Part shown: positions 49,832 through 61,924 of the stretch, in pieces
Layout of the letters: the number at the start of each line of letters is the position of its first letter
Numbering within the stretch: the stretch's first letter is position 1
DNA from: Blakeslea trispora
Taxonomy: Eukaryota; Mucoromycota; Mucoromycetes; Mucorales; Choanephoraceae
Reading direction: 5' to 3'
Assembly: GCA_025331445.1 (NCBI GenBank)
Contig: JAIWNE010000077.1
Span: 1 to 64,000, forward strand
DNA: 64,000 nucleotides
Notes under the pieces: model-generated
What the model was told of the DNA's origin: nothing
Databases searched by the model: none
What the model saw: the letters and a program-made list of their open reading frames with translations, nothing else
Made by a program: the position numbers and the translations under genes

Positions 49832-51510
49832 CTATGTTAAGATTTCAACGCCAGTTTCAGTCACCAAAAGGGTATGTTCAAATTGAGCTGAGCGCTTGCC
49901 ATCTTTTGTAGTGGCAGTCCAGTTATCAGGCCTAAATATCATGCAAAATTAGAAAGTGTCCTTTTTTTTTGTTCCGGAATCATAAAGAAATTACCATAAG
50001 ACTTCTTGATGGACGCCTTCACATATCATTGGCTCAATAGTAAAGACGTGACCAGGTTTACAGACGCCAATGGCCTTGTTGTCTTTGTTTCAATCAAGAA
50101 TGTAAGTACACGCATTAGATGTTATGGAGGTTAACTTACTGGCATAATGAGGTACGTTGGGTGCACAATGGAACAATTGGTTAATACCGTGACCAACAAA
50201 GGTACGGACAACAGAAAATCCGTTCTTTGTTGCATGATCTTCAATGATCTTACCGAAATCACGGTATCTCATACCAGGCTTGACTATATTAGAAGTTTTA
50301 GAAAATCAGCCAGCAGTCGCTTCGTTTCATCTTACCAGCAGCAATAGACTTTTCGAGACATTCACGAGTAACATTCACAAGTTTTTGGCCAACTTCATCA
50401 ACATTGCCAACAAAATAAGTGGCATTTGTATCACCATGGAAGCCATTGTAGAAACAACTAATGTCAATATTGATGATATCGCCATCTACTAAAGCTCTTT
50501 GATCAGGAATACCGTGACAAATAACTATATCATTTATGAAAAAAAATGATTAATAAACACTCTTCTTCTTTGTCTCTTATTCAATCCTCATCGTTTACCT
50601 TCGTTCAAGGATCTACATATAATTGAGAAAGGAATGAGTTGAATTTCATAAAGAGAATAATATGAGACTTACGTGCAACAAGACTTGGGGAAGAAATTAT
50701 AGTTTAAGGGAGAGGGATAAGCATTACGCTCGATAGTAGCTTCATGAGCAATACGATCTTTTCCCGAAAGAAATAAAGATGATAAGTACAATATACAAGC
50801 ATGTCTATCTTATCCTCTTACCAAGCTCGTCTGTAGTAATACCAACACGGACTGCCTTAGCTGTAATCTCGAGAACTTCTTTTGTAATCTTAATAAATAT
50901 GAGCTGTCAATTCAATTTAACCAAGGATTGCTTTCTGGATACTTACAGCACAGGCCTTTCTAACGCCTTCGATTTCTTCGGGAGTCAAGACTTTGATGTC
51001 AGAGCTTCTAGCCATGTACTCTGACTTTGAGAAACCTATCACAGTATATAGTGTTAACATAGCAGTGCTGCCTTCCTTAAGCAATTTCAAGTACCTGATT
51101 CAGCATAGTCAGGTCTAGGAATGTGTTCAGGAACAACTCGGCGAGGAGAAAGAGGATAGACAGCACGAAGAGGGCCAGTGTACTTGAAAGTTTTGAAAGG
51201 ATCATAAGGGGCTGTTATCAATAAAAACGAAAAAATGAGCTTTTTTCTCTACTAGTTTTTCGAGAATATAATAGTCGTCTTACACTTGGTGTTGCCATGA
51301 ACAACTTTATGAGTACCCTACATAAGCATGAGCAATTAGCGTCAAGAGGTATTGTTAGACCTGATCTATAGAACATACCCAAGATTTCTTGAAACAATCC
51401 TGAGAACAAAAGAAAGATCCTTCATCCTTGCTTAACTTGACACAAGTGGGACACTGTAAGTGAGCCTCATTTGTACAGTCGATGGCAGCGCAAGTAGGTT
51501 TTGAAGACAT
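49832..51510 (-). CDS. MAP1: Methionine aminopeptidase type 1
   Basis: About ten exons encode roughly 380 residues of the cytosolic enzyme that removes initiator methionine. The N-terminus has the ribosome-docking zinc fingers ([22 protein letters not shown]). All five types of metal ligand and the catalytic His are visible: [43 protein letters not shown] and FEHTLLVTE. It ends ETGVEILT. One exon, 50612-50599, is only 14 nt and supplies TSLNE between CC and VICHG. Other exons are 60-200 nt with short introns. Confidence 0.93.
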
Positions 51511-51846
51511 GTTGAACACAAAGAAAGGTTTATTCTATAGTTTGAAAAATTGTTTTGATTTCTACAAGACAAGTCACACACACACCTCCGAAGTCAAGTT
51601 GGGTTATTGCTGCAGGTATTTCAGGAACAAAGATGGCTCAAGCAAGTAGCTCTTTACTTGAGTATTAAGCTATAATGACTAGGCTTTTATGCACACATGA
51701 AGTCAGACTCAAGCATTGGCAACACAATTGACTTGAGAACTACTCACTTCAGTCTTCTATTTCATCTTTTTTTTTCATGCGATCGTTCACTGCACTTTGC
51801 TCTCAAAGAATAACATGGACAAAGCTTTATAAATTCTCTATTCCGT

Positions 51847-52545
51847 TTATTGAGCAGAAGCGATGGCTTTTTCGGTTAAATCGATTAGCCTTTTAAGACC
51901 AACAATCCAATTTCCATGTTTATCGTATGCAGTTGTCATTAATTGAGTATGTGTTTTCATTGCTTTAGTATACTCTTCCTTCTCTAAGGCTTATATGTTT
52001 GTGAGAATTGAATTTACTGATTTCGATAATCCGGTTTTTGTACAATTTACCTTGAGACAAGACATCAAGTGATTCTATGATTTCGCCTGACAAGCTCTTC
52101 TTGTCTATCTCGGTAAACAGAACATTCATTCGACGTTCAGTGTCGTCTAGAATTCTTTTCTGAGGGCCATCACTGAAAGCTGCCTTGCATAGATCTAGCT
52201 TAGCCTTAAAAATATCTGAAGCTTGATCGCAGTTTGAGTTGCTGCCTAACGACTTGTCTGCATTCTTTCGAAATATCTGCAAAAAGCATTCTGCTGATTA
52301 ATCTTTGGTACTGGTGATAATCGAATGAGTTAAGTTACCTCCATAGACGGATCGTTCTAGATTAGTGCCCGTTCAATGGTATAAAGGATGTATTATTTAT
52401 TTGAAGCAAAACTGTCTTGTTATTTCATTCTTATTACCCAGTGATTCTCTATGACAGCTGTCCTAAAATCCGTCTTACATGGAGGTGGAGGCGGTAGAGG
52501 ATGCGTAGTTGAGCGAGGTGGTGGTGGAAGTGGAGGTAGAGTCAT
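51847..52545 (-). CDS. SRA1/Sec31 C-terminal-domain protein
   Basis: Four exons encode about 175 residues. The N-terminal 24 residues are a Pro-rich stretch (LPPLPPPPRS). The rest is a helical bundle of the SRA1/Sec31 type: ILDDTERRMNVLFTEIDKKS, then EYTKAMKTHTQLMTTAYDKH and GNWIVGLKRLIDL. This fold is shared by steroid receptor RNA activator protein and the C-terminus of the COPII coat protein Sec31. The small size and absence of WD40 repeats point to an SRA1-like protein rather than Sec31. The second exon is very short (NDPSME). Function in fungi is unclear. Confidence 0.75.
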
Positions 52546-52947
52546 TTTATAAAACTTGATTAAAGAAAAAAAAAGTGTAAAAAATTAAAATAAAAACTGG
52601 AATTTGACAAATGAGGATGGACAATTCAAGTTCAGATTATTGTCGTTTTTGGTTACACGGTCAAGCCTTCAATAAGGATGCATGAGATCTGACATTAGTT
52701 CTAATCACACTCTAAACTCAATTTCCATTTCGCAAAACCAGATCCTCTTGTTCAAATTCTTTTAGCAACTCAATTAAAAGTAGATGAGATGGTAATACGT
52801 CTGTCATGCTTATCGCGTGAAAGCAGAGAATGCACTACAATTTCTAATTTATTACTAGTATTATCTGACAAAGAAATAAAATTTCCTCATTGAAATCTTA
52901 CACATTTTTAACAATGCATCCGCTAACTATCTTTGTAGTTTTTGAGC

Positions 52948-53145
52948 TCAAGCCATGCCTTGAGTCATTGACCATTTTGATACGACTTTTTTGTAGACCA
53001 TAGTCATATTAATACTAGAGAAACAACTATCCAAGCCAACCTTGATTAACTTTTTCTGGTACTCGTCTATAGGGGAGGAAGCAAACATTTTTATTGCCGT
53101 CTCAGCCAATGTATCTTTGTTACTTTGGTTTTTCAGTTCTGACAA
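52948..53145 (-). CDS. small ORF of unknown status
   Basis: A 65-codon frame between the carrier gene and the SRA1-like gene, both on the same strand. A plausible acceptor (tttttgtcag) lies at its 5' side, and its composition (EYQKKLIKVGLDSCF) looks protein-like. It has no recognised family and no good start of its own. It could be an orphan gene or a fragment. Confidence 0.2.
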   Translation of the reverse strand: MSELKNQSNKDTLAETAIKMFASSPIDEYQKKLIKVGLDSCFSSINMTMVYKKVVSKWSMTQGMA

Positions 53146-53212
53146 AAAGAAATACTTGTTTTTAAAGAAAGAAAGAGAAGGGGTAACTCTATAAATTTAA
53201 CCGAGTTTGCTC

Positions 53213-54489
53213 TTATGATTGTCCAAAAGTATGCAAGATGGCTTCATAACAGAAGAACATAATGGCAGCATTAGGCACAACACGCATTAAGTGAGCTGAC
53301 ATTCCTCCATAAAGTGCTACTACACCTTCTTCTTTCAAGATGATGTTGAATGATTGCCAAAGGCCTCTATATTTGACTACGCCACCAGCAGGCACTGGCT
53401 CTCTTAGTCTTGTTCTAATAACTTCATGTGGATAAGCAATACATGCCGCCACCAATTTAGCTGTTGCTGCCGCCCCTATGTTACCCGCCCATGCTTGTAT
53501 GCTCTTTCCACCGACGATTGTCTGGTTTTGCGACTGGTTGGACGAGTATGCCCACTTTCTCTTTAGATCTTCATAAATCACCCACTGAATGGTGCTCTCG
53601 ATGACTCCTAGGTAAGAAGCCCCCATGCCTCTAAATATCCCTTTTAAGCCTTCGTTCTTGAGTATATGTTTCATGCAATCTAGACTATTCTTATAAATGC
53701 GCTGTTTTCCTTGTAACTGCAATCTTGTTTTAACAACCCAGATTGGATTAGTAGCTGTTGCAGTCACTATACCTACATAGCATATACTGCAGGTCTTAGT
53801 AACACGACTACAGTACATTAATGCCTTTCTCTCTTTTATCTACCTGCAATTGCAGCTGAAGTGAGATGTACAAGTGGCGTTTCTTTGTTGTGGTTGAATT
53901 CCGTAAGAATCCTTTTCCCATTGCCATATGTATAAAAATTGATAGACCTTGCAGGAATGACACCTACTAGAGTTGGTCCTAACCCCTTGAAATAACCTCG
54001 GATACCTTCAATCTGTCTTATTTGACTATTTTCCTATGATTGATTAGCATCGAGAAAGTGTTCATCTTGCGCATCTAAGTTTCTTACACCAGCAATCTTC
54101 CTGTCTCTATGAAATGCCTCCACATCGACCCATTATGTTGAATTCCTTTTTCTATACCTTGCTGATAAAAAGTAGACTACATCTGTTTAAGTATACATAT
54201 TTTTATTGATCTGTCAATAAAAGTAAATAAGTGTTACCTGCAGTCGAGTCTTGACAACGTCTAAAGGCGACGTACATACAGCCCCAACTAGGCCACCAAC
54301 ACTATGTATAAAGAGAACAAACAAACATTAACCTGATATGAATTTATTATAAGAAAGTGGTAATGAAGCCCTATTTTTCATTTACCCTCCAGCTATAAAG
54401 TGTGCATATGATTTTGCTTTAGTCTTGCTTAATTCTTTGTCATTTTTCTTGAGCTGAACTTCATCTTGGTGTATCGTAGTAGCTGACAT
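53213..54489 (-). CDS. RIM2: Mitochondrial carrier, Rim2-type pyrimidine nucleotide transporter
   Basis: About five exons from ATG 54489 to TAA 53213. Three mitochondrial-carrier repeats are visible, each with a signature: SPLDVVKTRLQ, NPIWVVKTRLQLQ and YPHEVIRTRLRE. The Trp in the second signature (NPIW) is typical of the Rim2/SLC25A33-36 group, which imports pyrimidine nucleotides for mitochondrial nucleic-acid synthesis. GIRGYFKGLGPTLVGVIPARSINFYTYG and GIFRGMGASYLGVIESTIQW are the matching helices after the first and second signatures. The N-terminus is short and hydrophilic. Confidence 0.88.
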
Positions 54490-55699
54490 ATTTTGGATAA
54501 GGAAATTAAAAGGAAAAAAAAATACAAAGTGTGCAGACAGTGACAATGACATTGAACAATTTATGCTGCGATGTCTAGATTCAATCTCAGGTATTCATGC
54601 TGCTTGCAAGCTTTTACCCAATAATCGGAAAGATTTTTTTTTGTTTAATTGATAGCCTACTTCAATGGTCAATACTTCTTAGCTTTGTGTTTCTTCGACG
54701 CAGCTTCCTTTCTATAATGAAGCTCGCGATAGATATCATAGTTTACGTAGAGAAAATGGATCTGGAAATCATATAAATTGTTTAAAACAACCCTGAACTA
54801 TACTTTTCTTTGTAGAGAATAATGCTCCTTTTTTAGATAGTGTTCATGATTAACTACCTCTAAAGCGAATGCGAGTCTTTCATTCTTGAACACAAGCAAA
54901 AGCAAGTATATGAGTGTATGATTATTTTTATACATGAGGAAGTATCAAGAAATTAAGCCTAAATGAATGAATGTACTTCAAACAAAACACCATTGAACCA
55001 TGAAATCAACATCATCGCCTAATCGTAGCTGATTTATTAGTCTTCATAATGGATGAGCATGATTTTCTGTGTGGGGTGCTCATATAGTCTATACACTTTC
55101 CAAAACGCAATATGCAGTACCTAAAAAAAACAAAGCTATAAACAGAAAGACATTGCAATCCCTGTTTGTTAGTTACAGTGTAGGAAAACCATGATATATA
55201 TCTCATGATTTATTTATTGTCAAACAGTTCCCTTTATAACTGATGATTGATTTATATCGTAGTATCTTTTCCCTTCGAAACTGTAGTAAAACAAAAGAGG
55301 CATTTGATAGTTACTATTAGCAAATGCGTACTCAAACACACACGCCACAAATCTTTGTCTTAAAACGCACTGCATAAGCGTGGATCCAAAAAGATAAAAA
55401 CGCTACGAGTATTTAACTGTACATTCAGACAAGAGACACAAGCGGTTTATGGTTTTTTTTATCATAGAGCTATCAATCTGATATATTCTTGGGAAGCAAT
55501 TTTAGAGACCAAAAGACATGCAATGCGATAACTGTGGGAATCAAAGTGAGCTTTCTTAAATTTGCTGCTGGAGATGATAATTCGTGTATGCACTGAGCTT
55601 GAATTCATCTATTTGAATATTTGGGCTAGTCCAAAAAAAAAAGGTTTTTGTGCTTTACCTTTTCGCAACATTATTCTCTTTTCTTTTTCATTATTCATT
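54490..55699. other. 1.2 kb intergenic region
   Basis: No recognised gene. The divergent promoters of the carrier gene and the orphan ORF at 55700 must lie here. Confidence 0.35.
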
Positions 55700-56224
55700 A
55701 TGTCAGAACAACAAGCAGACAGCAACTATATGGCTATGCTCAATAACCCATACATCAATCCACCATCTTCTGCCGACAACAGCGTGTCAGAAAAGCAAAA
55801 CACAAAGTTAAAGCCATGCCACTTTTCAGAGACTCGTAAAGCTCAAAATGTGCTGACTGCTGCTACGAAAGAAACGTATCTTATGTCCGAATCCGATGAA
55901 CCTTTTGAATGGATTAATACAGAAACTAAGCAAGACAGCTTACCATCATCAGAAAAGGAGCTTATTGAATTGGGTTTGATTGAGGAGGAAGATTTTGGTA
56001 ATCTCAAGATTCAACCTTTAGCCGACTGTCCTTTGTTCAATAGAGAAGAGTACAAACACGTTATCGCAGCATGCGAGAAGGCAGTCGATTCCAGTGAATG
56101 GAAGGTTTATCGAGTTAAAAACAAACAAGAAACCACAACTATTGTTTTGGTTTTGTCAATTGTTAAAGGCACGGATGGGCAGAAAGCACTTGTGGGACTA
56201 AAAAGTCTACTGGTTCAAACATAA
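55700..56224 (+). CDS. Intronless orphan protein
   Basis: A 174-codon uninterrupted frame from an ATG preceded by ttattcatt. The product is hydrophilic and acidic in the middle (SSEKELIELGLIEEEDFGNL), with a possibly folded C-terminal part (CPLFNREEYKHVIAACEKA, then VLSIVKGTDGQKALVGL). No signal or membrane segment is visible and no family is recognised. Its lack of introns, unusual here, and position next to transposon debris allow a gene of mobile-element origin, but this is only a possibility. Confidence 0.55.
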   Translation: MSEQQADSNYMAMLNNPYINPPSSADNSVSEKQNTKLKPCHFSETRKAQNVLTAATKETYLMSESDEPFEWINTETKQDSLPSSEKELIELGLIEEEDFGNLKIQPLADCPLFNREEYKHVIAACEKAVDSSEWKVYRVKNKQETTTIVLVLSIVKGTDGQKALVGLKSLLVQT

Positions 56225-56399
56225 CGATATTAGTCTTGGAATAAAAAAACATATTTGAAATTTTGTTGATCGTGCAATGAAGGCTTTTGGTATCGTATAT
56301 TCGATTCTTTTGTTCATTTCAAGATTGGTATTTTTGTTATGTTCATCCAATGATGTTAGTTTTGGTCTGAGTTAGGTATATGTCAGAAATTGTTTTCGT

Positions 56400-57095
56400 A
56401 ATATCGAATTTGGGCACCCATAAAGTCTAGAAAGACAAGCAGATTCGAAAATTCTATTCATCATCTTCAAAAAGTTTAAAAGATATTTTGACAGCTAGAA
56501 TCATTTTAGGTATTACCAGAAATAAGCCTGAAATCAAACATTTAATAAACGTTGGTGAAATCGATGGTGCATACAAAGCTTTCAATTTGAGTAGCTAACA
56601 CATTGAAAGTGTGATTCATTATTTTCTTCTCGCCAATACTTGGAATAGTTGTGTAACTTGATACATATATATAGCAGGATGGTTGCATGTACCTTACAGA
56701 GTTAAGGCAGCAGCATCTGCAAACCAAGAAAACACTAAAGTATTACTTCAATAAAGACAGTTCTAAGACATAATTACCAAAGGACTTGTCTATCGTTATT
56801 ACCTAATCTAAACTGATCTAAACATCCAACGAAACAAGCGAACAAGTATGAAACAGTTATGCCTGATATATTAAAATACAAATCAAGATAAAGCATATTT
56901 TGGTTGAGCATAATTAACATCTCTCCAAGATACAAATCGACTAAACAATATATATCCACCTCATTAAGAGAAGAAGATGAATCTGGCTACCACCATCTCA
57001 ATAGGAAAACTGCTCATAGAGATAATATATAGACATAACATAAACTTGCAGTAGAATCTGCTCCTCTCTTTCTTTCATGTTTCCTTATATTGAAA
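56400..57095 (+). mobile_element. diverged copy of the 876 bp insert, inverted
   Basis: This stretch matches, in reverse orientation and with many substitutions and small gaps, the element at 58849-59724. Shared tracts include ATTTGGGCA near the left end, TATTTTGACAG, ATGCAACCATCCTGCTA, TTTCAATGTGTTAGCTA, CAACGAAACAAG and AAACTGCTCATA. Its ends are approximate. Together the copies form a large inverted repeat with about 1.75 kb between. Confidence 0.75.
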
Positions 57096-57717
57096 AAGCA
57101 ATTACCACAGCTGATGCTATTTTGTTAAATGTTTAAGGATATAGAAATTGGTTGCTTGTAACATCTATAAATTATTTGCTCAAGCTCATTTTCGCCTTGG
57201 TTATCTGCCACAATTGAGTTGCTGATCGAGGCTCGTCATCTGTATCTAAATTTAGGATAGGTTTATGCCATCATCTTTGTTATTGGTTGAAAAGGAGGTT
57301 GTTTACTAAAGCTTCAAATGGTAGTTGTACCGGACTTATTTGTTTCGGGTCGAATTATTGCCGGACAAACACCGGACTTTTTGACGATGTATATTACATG
57401 TAGGTTTAATCGACAAGTAGCCGGCCTTAGCTCAGGTAAAAGATTTCTTTTTTATTTACAAAACAATTATATGGGCTACTCAATGGAGCATAATGCCAAA
57501 TTGCATGAACTAATCTAAAAAAATAGAGGCGAAACAGAAAGAAAAACCCCACAGAAAACGAACAAAAAGGGAAAAAAGACAAGAGGAAAAAGATGTAGAA
57601 AAGAAAAAAATTACTCGAATAAAGCTTGCAATCAAAGGCATGACCAACGGCTGGGAACTTTGATAATTACTTACCACCGTGGCAGCGCAGTGAAAAGACA
57701 GAGCAGTATTCTTTCAT
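57096..57717. other. 3' flank of the LINE
   Basis: This contains the LINE's 3' untranslated end (pyrimidine-rich on the minus strand, about 57530-57717) and unassigned sequence. The motif CCGGAC occurs three times within 50 bp (about 57330-57377). Confidence 0.35.
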
Positions 57718-58848
57718 TTATGGAGAGGGAGAGCAGAACCAACGATCACCAGGATCGGGGATGAAGGGGATTGTGGCCAACGGATGGCGCAAGCAATCTA
57801 TGCTGTGAAGCAGTTGGAGAAGAGCATACCAATATGGCGGAGGATTAGAGGTAGCTTTTGAAGGAAGGGAATTGAGGGCGAAATCAATGATGTGCACACC
57901 AGGAGGAGGACGGGGCAAAGCATCAAGGAGGGAAGGATCAATTGCACGACATGTCAGAAGGTGATCACGAGAGAGGTACTGGCCAGAGGCACAAGGACAC
58001 TCTTCTCGGAGGTTGATGAATCGACCTAAACGCCAACGAACCAAAAGGCTACGTTGAACGCGAGACATGGGCAGGTAGAGGATGGGGTCAGGCTTGAAGG
58101 TACAAGGTCGGCAGGCACGGAGAAGGACATGTCGGTTAAGACGGGCACTGCGTTCCATTTTCTTGTTGAAGATTTCCTGCCAGTAGTCCTGGAAATGAAC
58201 ACGAAGTTCAACGTCAGAGACGGGTGGGGGCGAAGGAAGAGAGAGAAAAAGAGGGTTGTGTTGTAGGCCTTTGACCAAACGAGGATAGCGGAGCGAATCG
58301 CGCAAAAGGAGAAGGAGACAATCATCAGGAAGATACTGAGATCGGAGAGCGTATTTTGTAACAAGAACATTGTAGCGATGATTCATGCTGGGGATACATG
58401 TGAGGTGCATAGCAACCTGGAACCATGATCCACCGACGAACATGCTCACAAGTCTGTTTTGAAGTTTGTCAAGCTGATCCATTTCTTGGGCAGAAAAACG
58501 AGATATGGCTAGGCCATACTCAATTTTTGGACGCACAAAACAGGTGTAGAGGCGAGAGCAGAGAAGGAGAGAAAAGCCATTGCGATGGACGCCGACAGAG
58601 GTAAGGAGAGCCATGGTCTTAATAGCGGAGGCAGATCGATGAGACAAAATGCTCGCACTATGTATACCAGAGGACCGGAAAGGAACACCAAGGTAGATGA
58701 ACTCATCCACAAGTGGAAGAGGTTGGTTGTAGAGGGTCAGACGTGGGCCATCGTCCGTGGCGTTGATAACAGCACACTTGGAAGGACTCCACCGATACCC
58801 GAGAGAGAAGGAATGATCACCAGCAAGATCCAGCATACGCTGTACTTG
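57718..58848 (-). pseudogene. LINE ORF2, 3' part (RT thumb and CCHC-like knuckle)
   Basis: Open frame continuing ORF2 after the insert. It begins with QRMLDLAGDHSFSLGYRWS and LYNQPLPLVDEFIYLGVPF, the segment after the FADD active site in LINE reverse transcriptases. The C-terminal part has CPCASGQYLSRDHLLTC, the usual Cys-His motif of LINE ORF2. It has no start of its own. Its frame would be continuous with the 5' part if the insert and one copy of its 7 bp duplication were absent. Confidence 0.85.
58842..58848. repeat. target-site duplication GTACTTG, left copy
   Basis: Seven bases identical to 59725-59731, flanking the insert in LINE ORF2. Confidence 0.75.
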
Positions 58849-59724
58849 TGATATTTGCAGTCTCAAATAGATTCAATGAGAGGGAACTCGATTTTTTTAT
58901 TAAAAAGAAAGAGAGGGAACTAATTCTACTGCAAGTCCATGTTGTGTTTATATATTATTTCTATCTCGGTTTCAATCAATCACTCCGTTATAATTTTATC
59001 TGTATGAGCAGTTTTCCTACTAGGATGACTGGTCACCTTAATTGAAAGATGGCTGTAGCCAGATTTCATCCCCCGCCTTGAATAAGGTGGAGATATATTG
59101 TTTACTTGATTTATATCTTGGAGAGATAATAATTATGCTCGACAAGATATGTTTTAATCTTGATTAGTGTTTCAATATATCAGGCATAACTGTTTCATAC
59201 TTGTTCACTTGTTTCGTTGGATGTTTAGATCAGTTTAGATTAGGTGATAACGATAGACAAGCCCTTTGTAATTATGTCTCAGAACTATCTTTATCCAAGT
59301 AATGATTTAGTCTTTTCTTATAATGAAATCTCTAGAATCATTGCTTGTTTTGTTAGATGCTGCTACATTGGTATTATAAGGCCTATGCAACCATCCTGCT
59401 ATCACATGTATCATGTCATATAGCCATTTCAAGTATTGATGAAAAGAGAGTCAATGAATATAAATCTGATCATGCTTTCAATGTGTTAGCTAGGCACATT
59501 GAACGCTTTATATATCATATCATCGCTTTTTACCAATGCTTGTTAGATGTTTGATTTCAGGATTACCTCTGGTAATATCTGAAATGATTTTAGTTTTCCA
59601 ACTTTGTGAACATTATTTGATTTATTGTTATTTTGACATTATCTGTCAAAATAACCTTTGATGATGATTAATTGAATTTCCGATTATAAGTCGTTCTGGC
59701 TTCTATATATGCCCAAATACGACA
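58849..59724. mobile_element. 876 bp non-coding element inserted in LINE ORF2
   Basis: It interrupts ORF2 between SQV and QRM and is bounded by the direct repeat GTACTTG. It has no long ORF. Its ends show only weak inverted similarity (TGATATTTG at the left; TGTCGTATTTG on the other strand at the right). It carries a perfect 12 bp hairpin at 59627-59655 close to its right end. A diverged inverted copy lies at 56400-57095. It fits a non-autonomous DNA transposon or a similar short element; the class is not settled. Confidence 0.75.
59627..59655. repeat. perfect 12 bp stem hairpin in the insert
   Basis: GTTATTTTGACA, loop TTATC, then TGTCAAAATAAC: a perfect inverted repeat 70 bp from the right end of the element. 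Confidence 0.85.
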
Positions 59725-59731
59725 GTACTTG
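59725..59731. repeat. target-site duplication GTACTTG, right copy
   Basis: Matches 58842-58848. Confidence 0.75.
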
Positions 59732-61924
59732 CGATCGCGAACCGAAGATAGCTACATCATCTGCAAAAAGCAGACAATTAATAGCCAGAGGCTCATTTGT
59801 GCCAGGAAGACATACCGAAGTAGTATCGACCGAAGCGACAGAGCGAAGGAGAGAAGGCAGCGAGTTGATGTACACAGAGTACAGAAGAGGTGAGAGCACG
59901 GATCCTTGAAGGACACCAGTAGCAGGCGCAAAGGGAGCAGAGGTATGGTTAGCAATCAGCACCGAGACCTGTACTTCATCAAATAAATTGATGAGAGTAG
60001 CAAGAATCGGGCGAGGCAACGTAGAGGTAGAAAGAGCATCCCAGATAACACGTCTGTCGACGGTATCGTATGCAGCCTTGATGTCAAGAAACGCAACAAC
60101 AGGACGGTGCTTGTGAGAGAGAAAGTAGTCATGCATCAAGTCATGCAAGCAGAGGGCTTGATCCAGAGGACTACGTTGAGCACGAAAGCCACCTTGGGCC
60201 ACGTCAAGTTGAGGCGAGTGGTCCTCGAGACAACCAGAAATGGAAAACTCAAAGAGTTTACGCATAACAGAAGTCAGCGAGATTGGTCGATAATTTGCTG
60301 GGTCAGCAGGATCATTCTTCTTGTGTATTGGAAATACACTAGCAGTGCGCCAGAGCAAAGGAGTATAACCCCATTGGCAACAAAGCTGAAAGAGAGAAGA
60401 GAGCACTGGAGAGACTACACTGGCAACGGCCTTCAGCATTTCTGCTTTCAGGTGATCGTTACCAGGAGCCTTCCTTGTAGGTAGACGGCGGATATGATCC
60501 ATGATTGCATCAACAGCGAAATTCTCCTTATCAGAGTCAGACAACGTAAACGGAGCTGAACTACTGAAAGAGGGAGTAGGTGGGGGACGAGAAGCGGAGG
60601 GGAGGAGAGAGCCACTATAGACAGAGGCTAGATGATCGGCCATAACAGATACGGCTGCTTGAGGACCATCAGCATGACTAAAGGACGAGGAGCAGTCACG
60701 GCGACGTTTAATACGCGCAAGAGTAGAAATAGCTTTTTTAAAGTCTTTTTCTAAAGAATCACAAAAGTTCTTCCAAGAGAGACGTTTAGCAGCGGAGATG
60801 AGGCGGCGAAAGTGACGATGAGCATCTTTATGTTGATTCCACCAGAAGGCTTTGTCAACACCAACAGCATGACGCCAACGACCAAAACACTGATCACGCT
60901 TTTTTGCAGCAGTTTCTATTTCTTCTGTCCAGTACTTTTTCCACCAACGACCAGGACCATTGACCTTCACACCTATCGAACCATCCAAAGCTACGTAGAA
61001 GCACTCATTAAGAGTGGCATTCAGCGCATCAATATCAGGCCGAGTCAGTGGTGGGTCAGAAACCAGGGAATCCAGAGTCAGAGACAGACCAGAGACCAAG
61101 GAAGCAAACTTACTTCTAAAGAGAGCTAAAGGTTCCAACTCACTTAGACGTGAGAGGTTCCATAGTCTTCTAGGAGCAAGAGTGCCGTCAGAGTTACCCC
61201 CAGATCCCAAAGGTGGAACATAGTCAAACGACAGAGTCATTAGCCTATGGTCCGAACCTAGTGACAGATCAGTTTCTACAGTTAGACTGAGATGAGTCAT
61301 ATTCCATGAGGAGCTATTCGTCAGAAAAAGATCAATGATACTGCTATGTTCAGCTTCCTGCCGAAAAGTACTAAACGTAGCAACACCATATGCCAGAGAA
61401 GCATTCAATACTTCAAGTGAGCGTTGTTCACAAAGAGTTTGCAAACGAACACCACGAGGAGTAGTTCTTGAATCGCCAGTGAGAGAGCCCATTCTTGCAT
61501 TGAAATCACCACAAATGATAGTGTCTGAATGAAGGGGGATTTGCTTGAGAGAGGATATCACCAGATCGTCAGAGATACTGGGTGGAGAATATACACAATG
61601 CACATTGACTGCACCTATTTTCAAGGATAAAGTATATGCATTGAGGGAGGGAAGTTGAGAGATGGTATGAGGACAGTGGGGGGAAATGAGAGCAGTAATT
61701 CCACCTTGGCCACGGTTGTTAGCACCAACTACCTTTGATCCATACAAATGGTACTGAGACCAATTGACAGGAAGATAGCCGGCTGTGAGCCAGGTTTCAG
61801 TTACAAAGAGAATATCAGAATGAGCGGAATGGGAGAGTACATCATGGACAGTAGATTGACTAAGGCCATTTGCATTAAAGAGACTTAAATAAAAGGAATG
61901 TGAGGGGGATGATGATGGACTCAT
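59725..61924 (-). pseudogene. LINE ORF2, 5' part (endonuclease and reverse transcriptase)
   Basis: About 733 codons are open from ATG 61924 to the insertion point. The APE-like endonuclease is seen in FNANGLSQ, VTETWLT, CGDFNAR and SDHRL. The reverse transcriptase shows APGNDHLKAEML, FPIHKKNDPADPANYRPISL, FLDIKAAYDTVDR, GVLQGSVLSPLLY and the active site LLFADDVAIFG (FADD rather than YADD). After FGSRSQV the frame runs into the inserted element. All catalytic residues that I can check in this part are intact, so inactivation is due mainly to the insertion. Confidence 0.9.
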
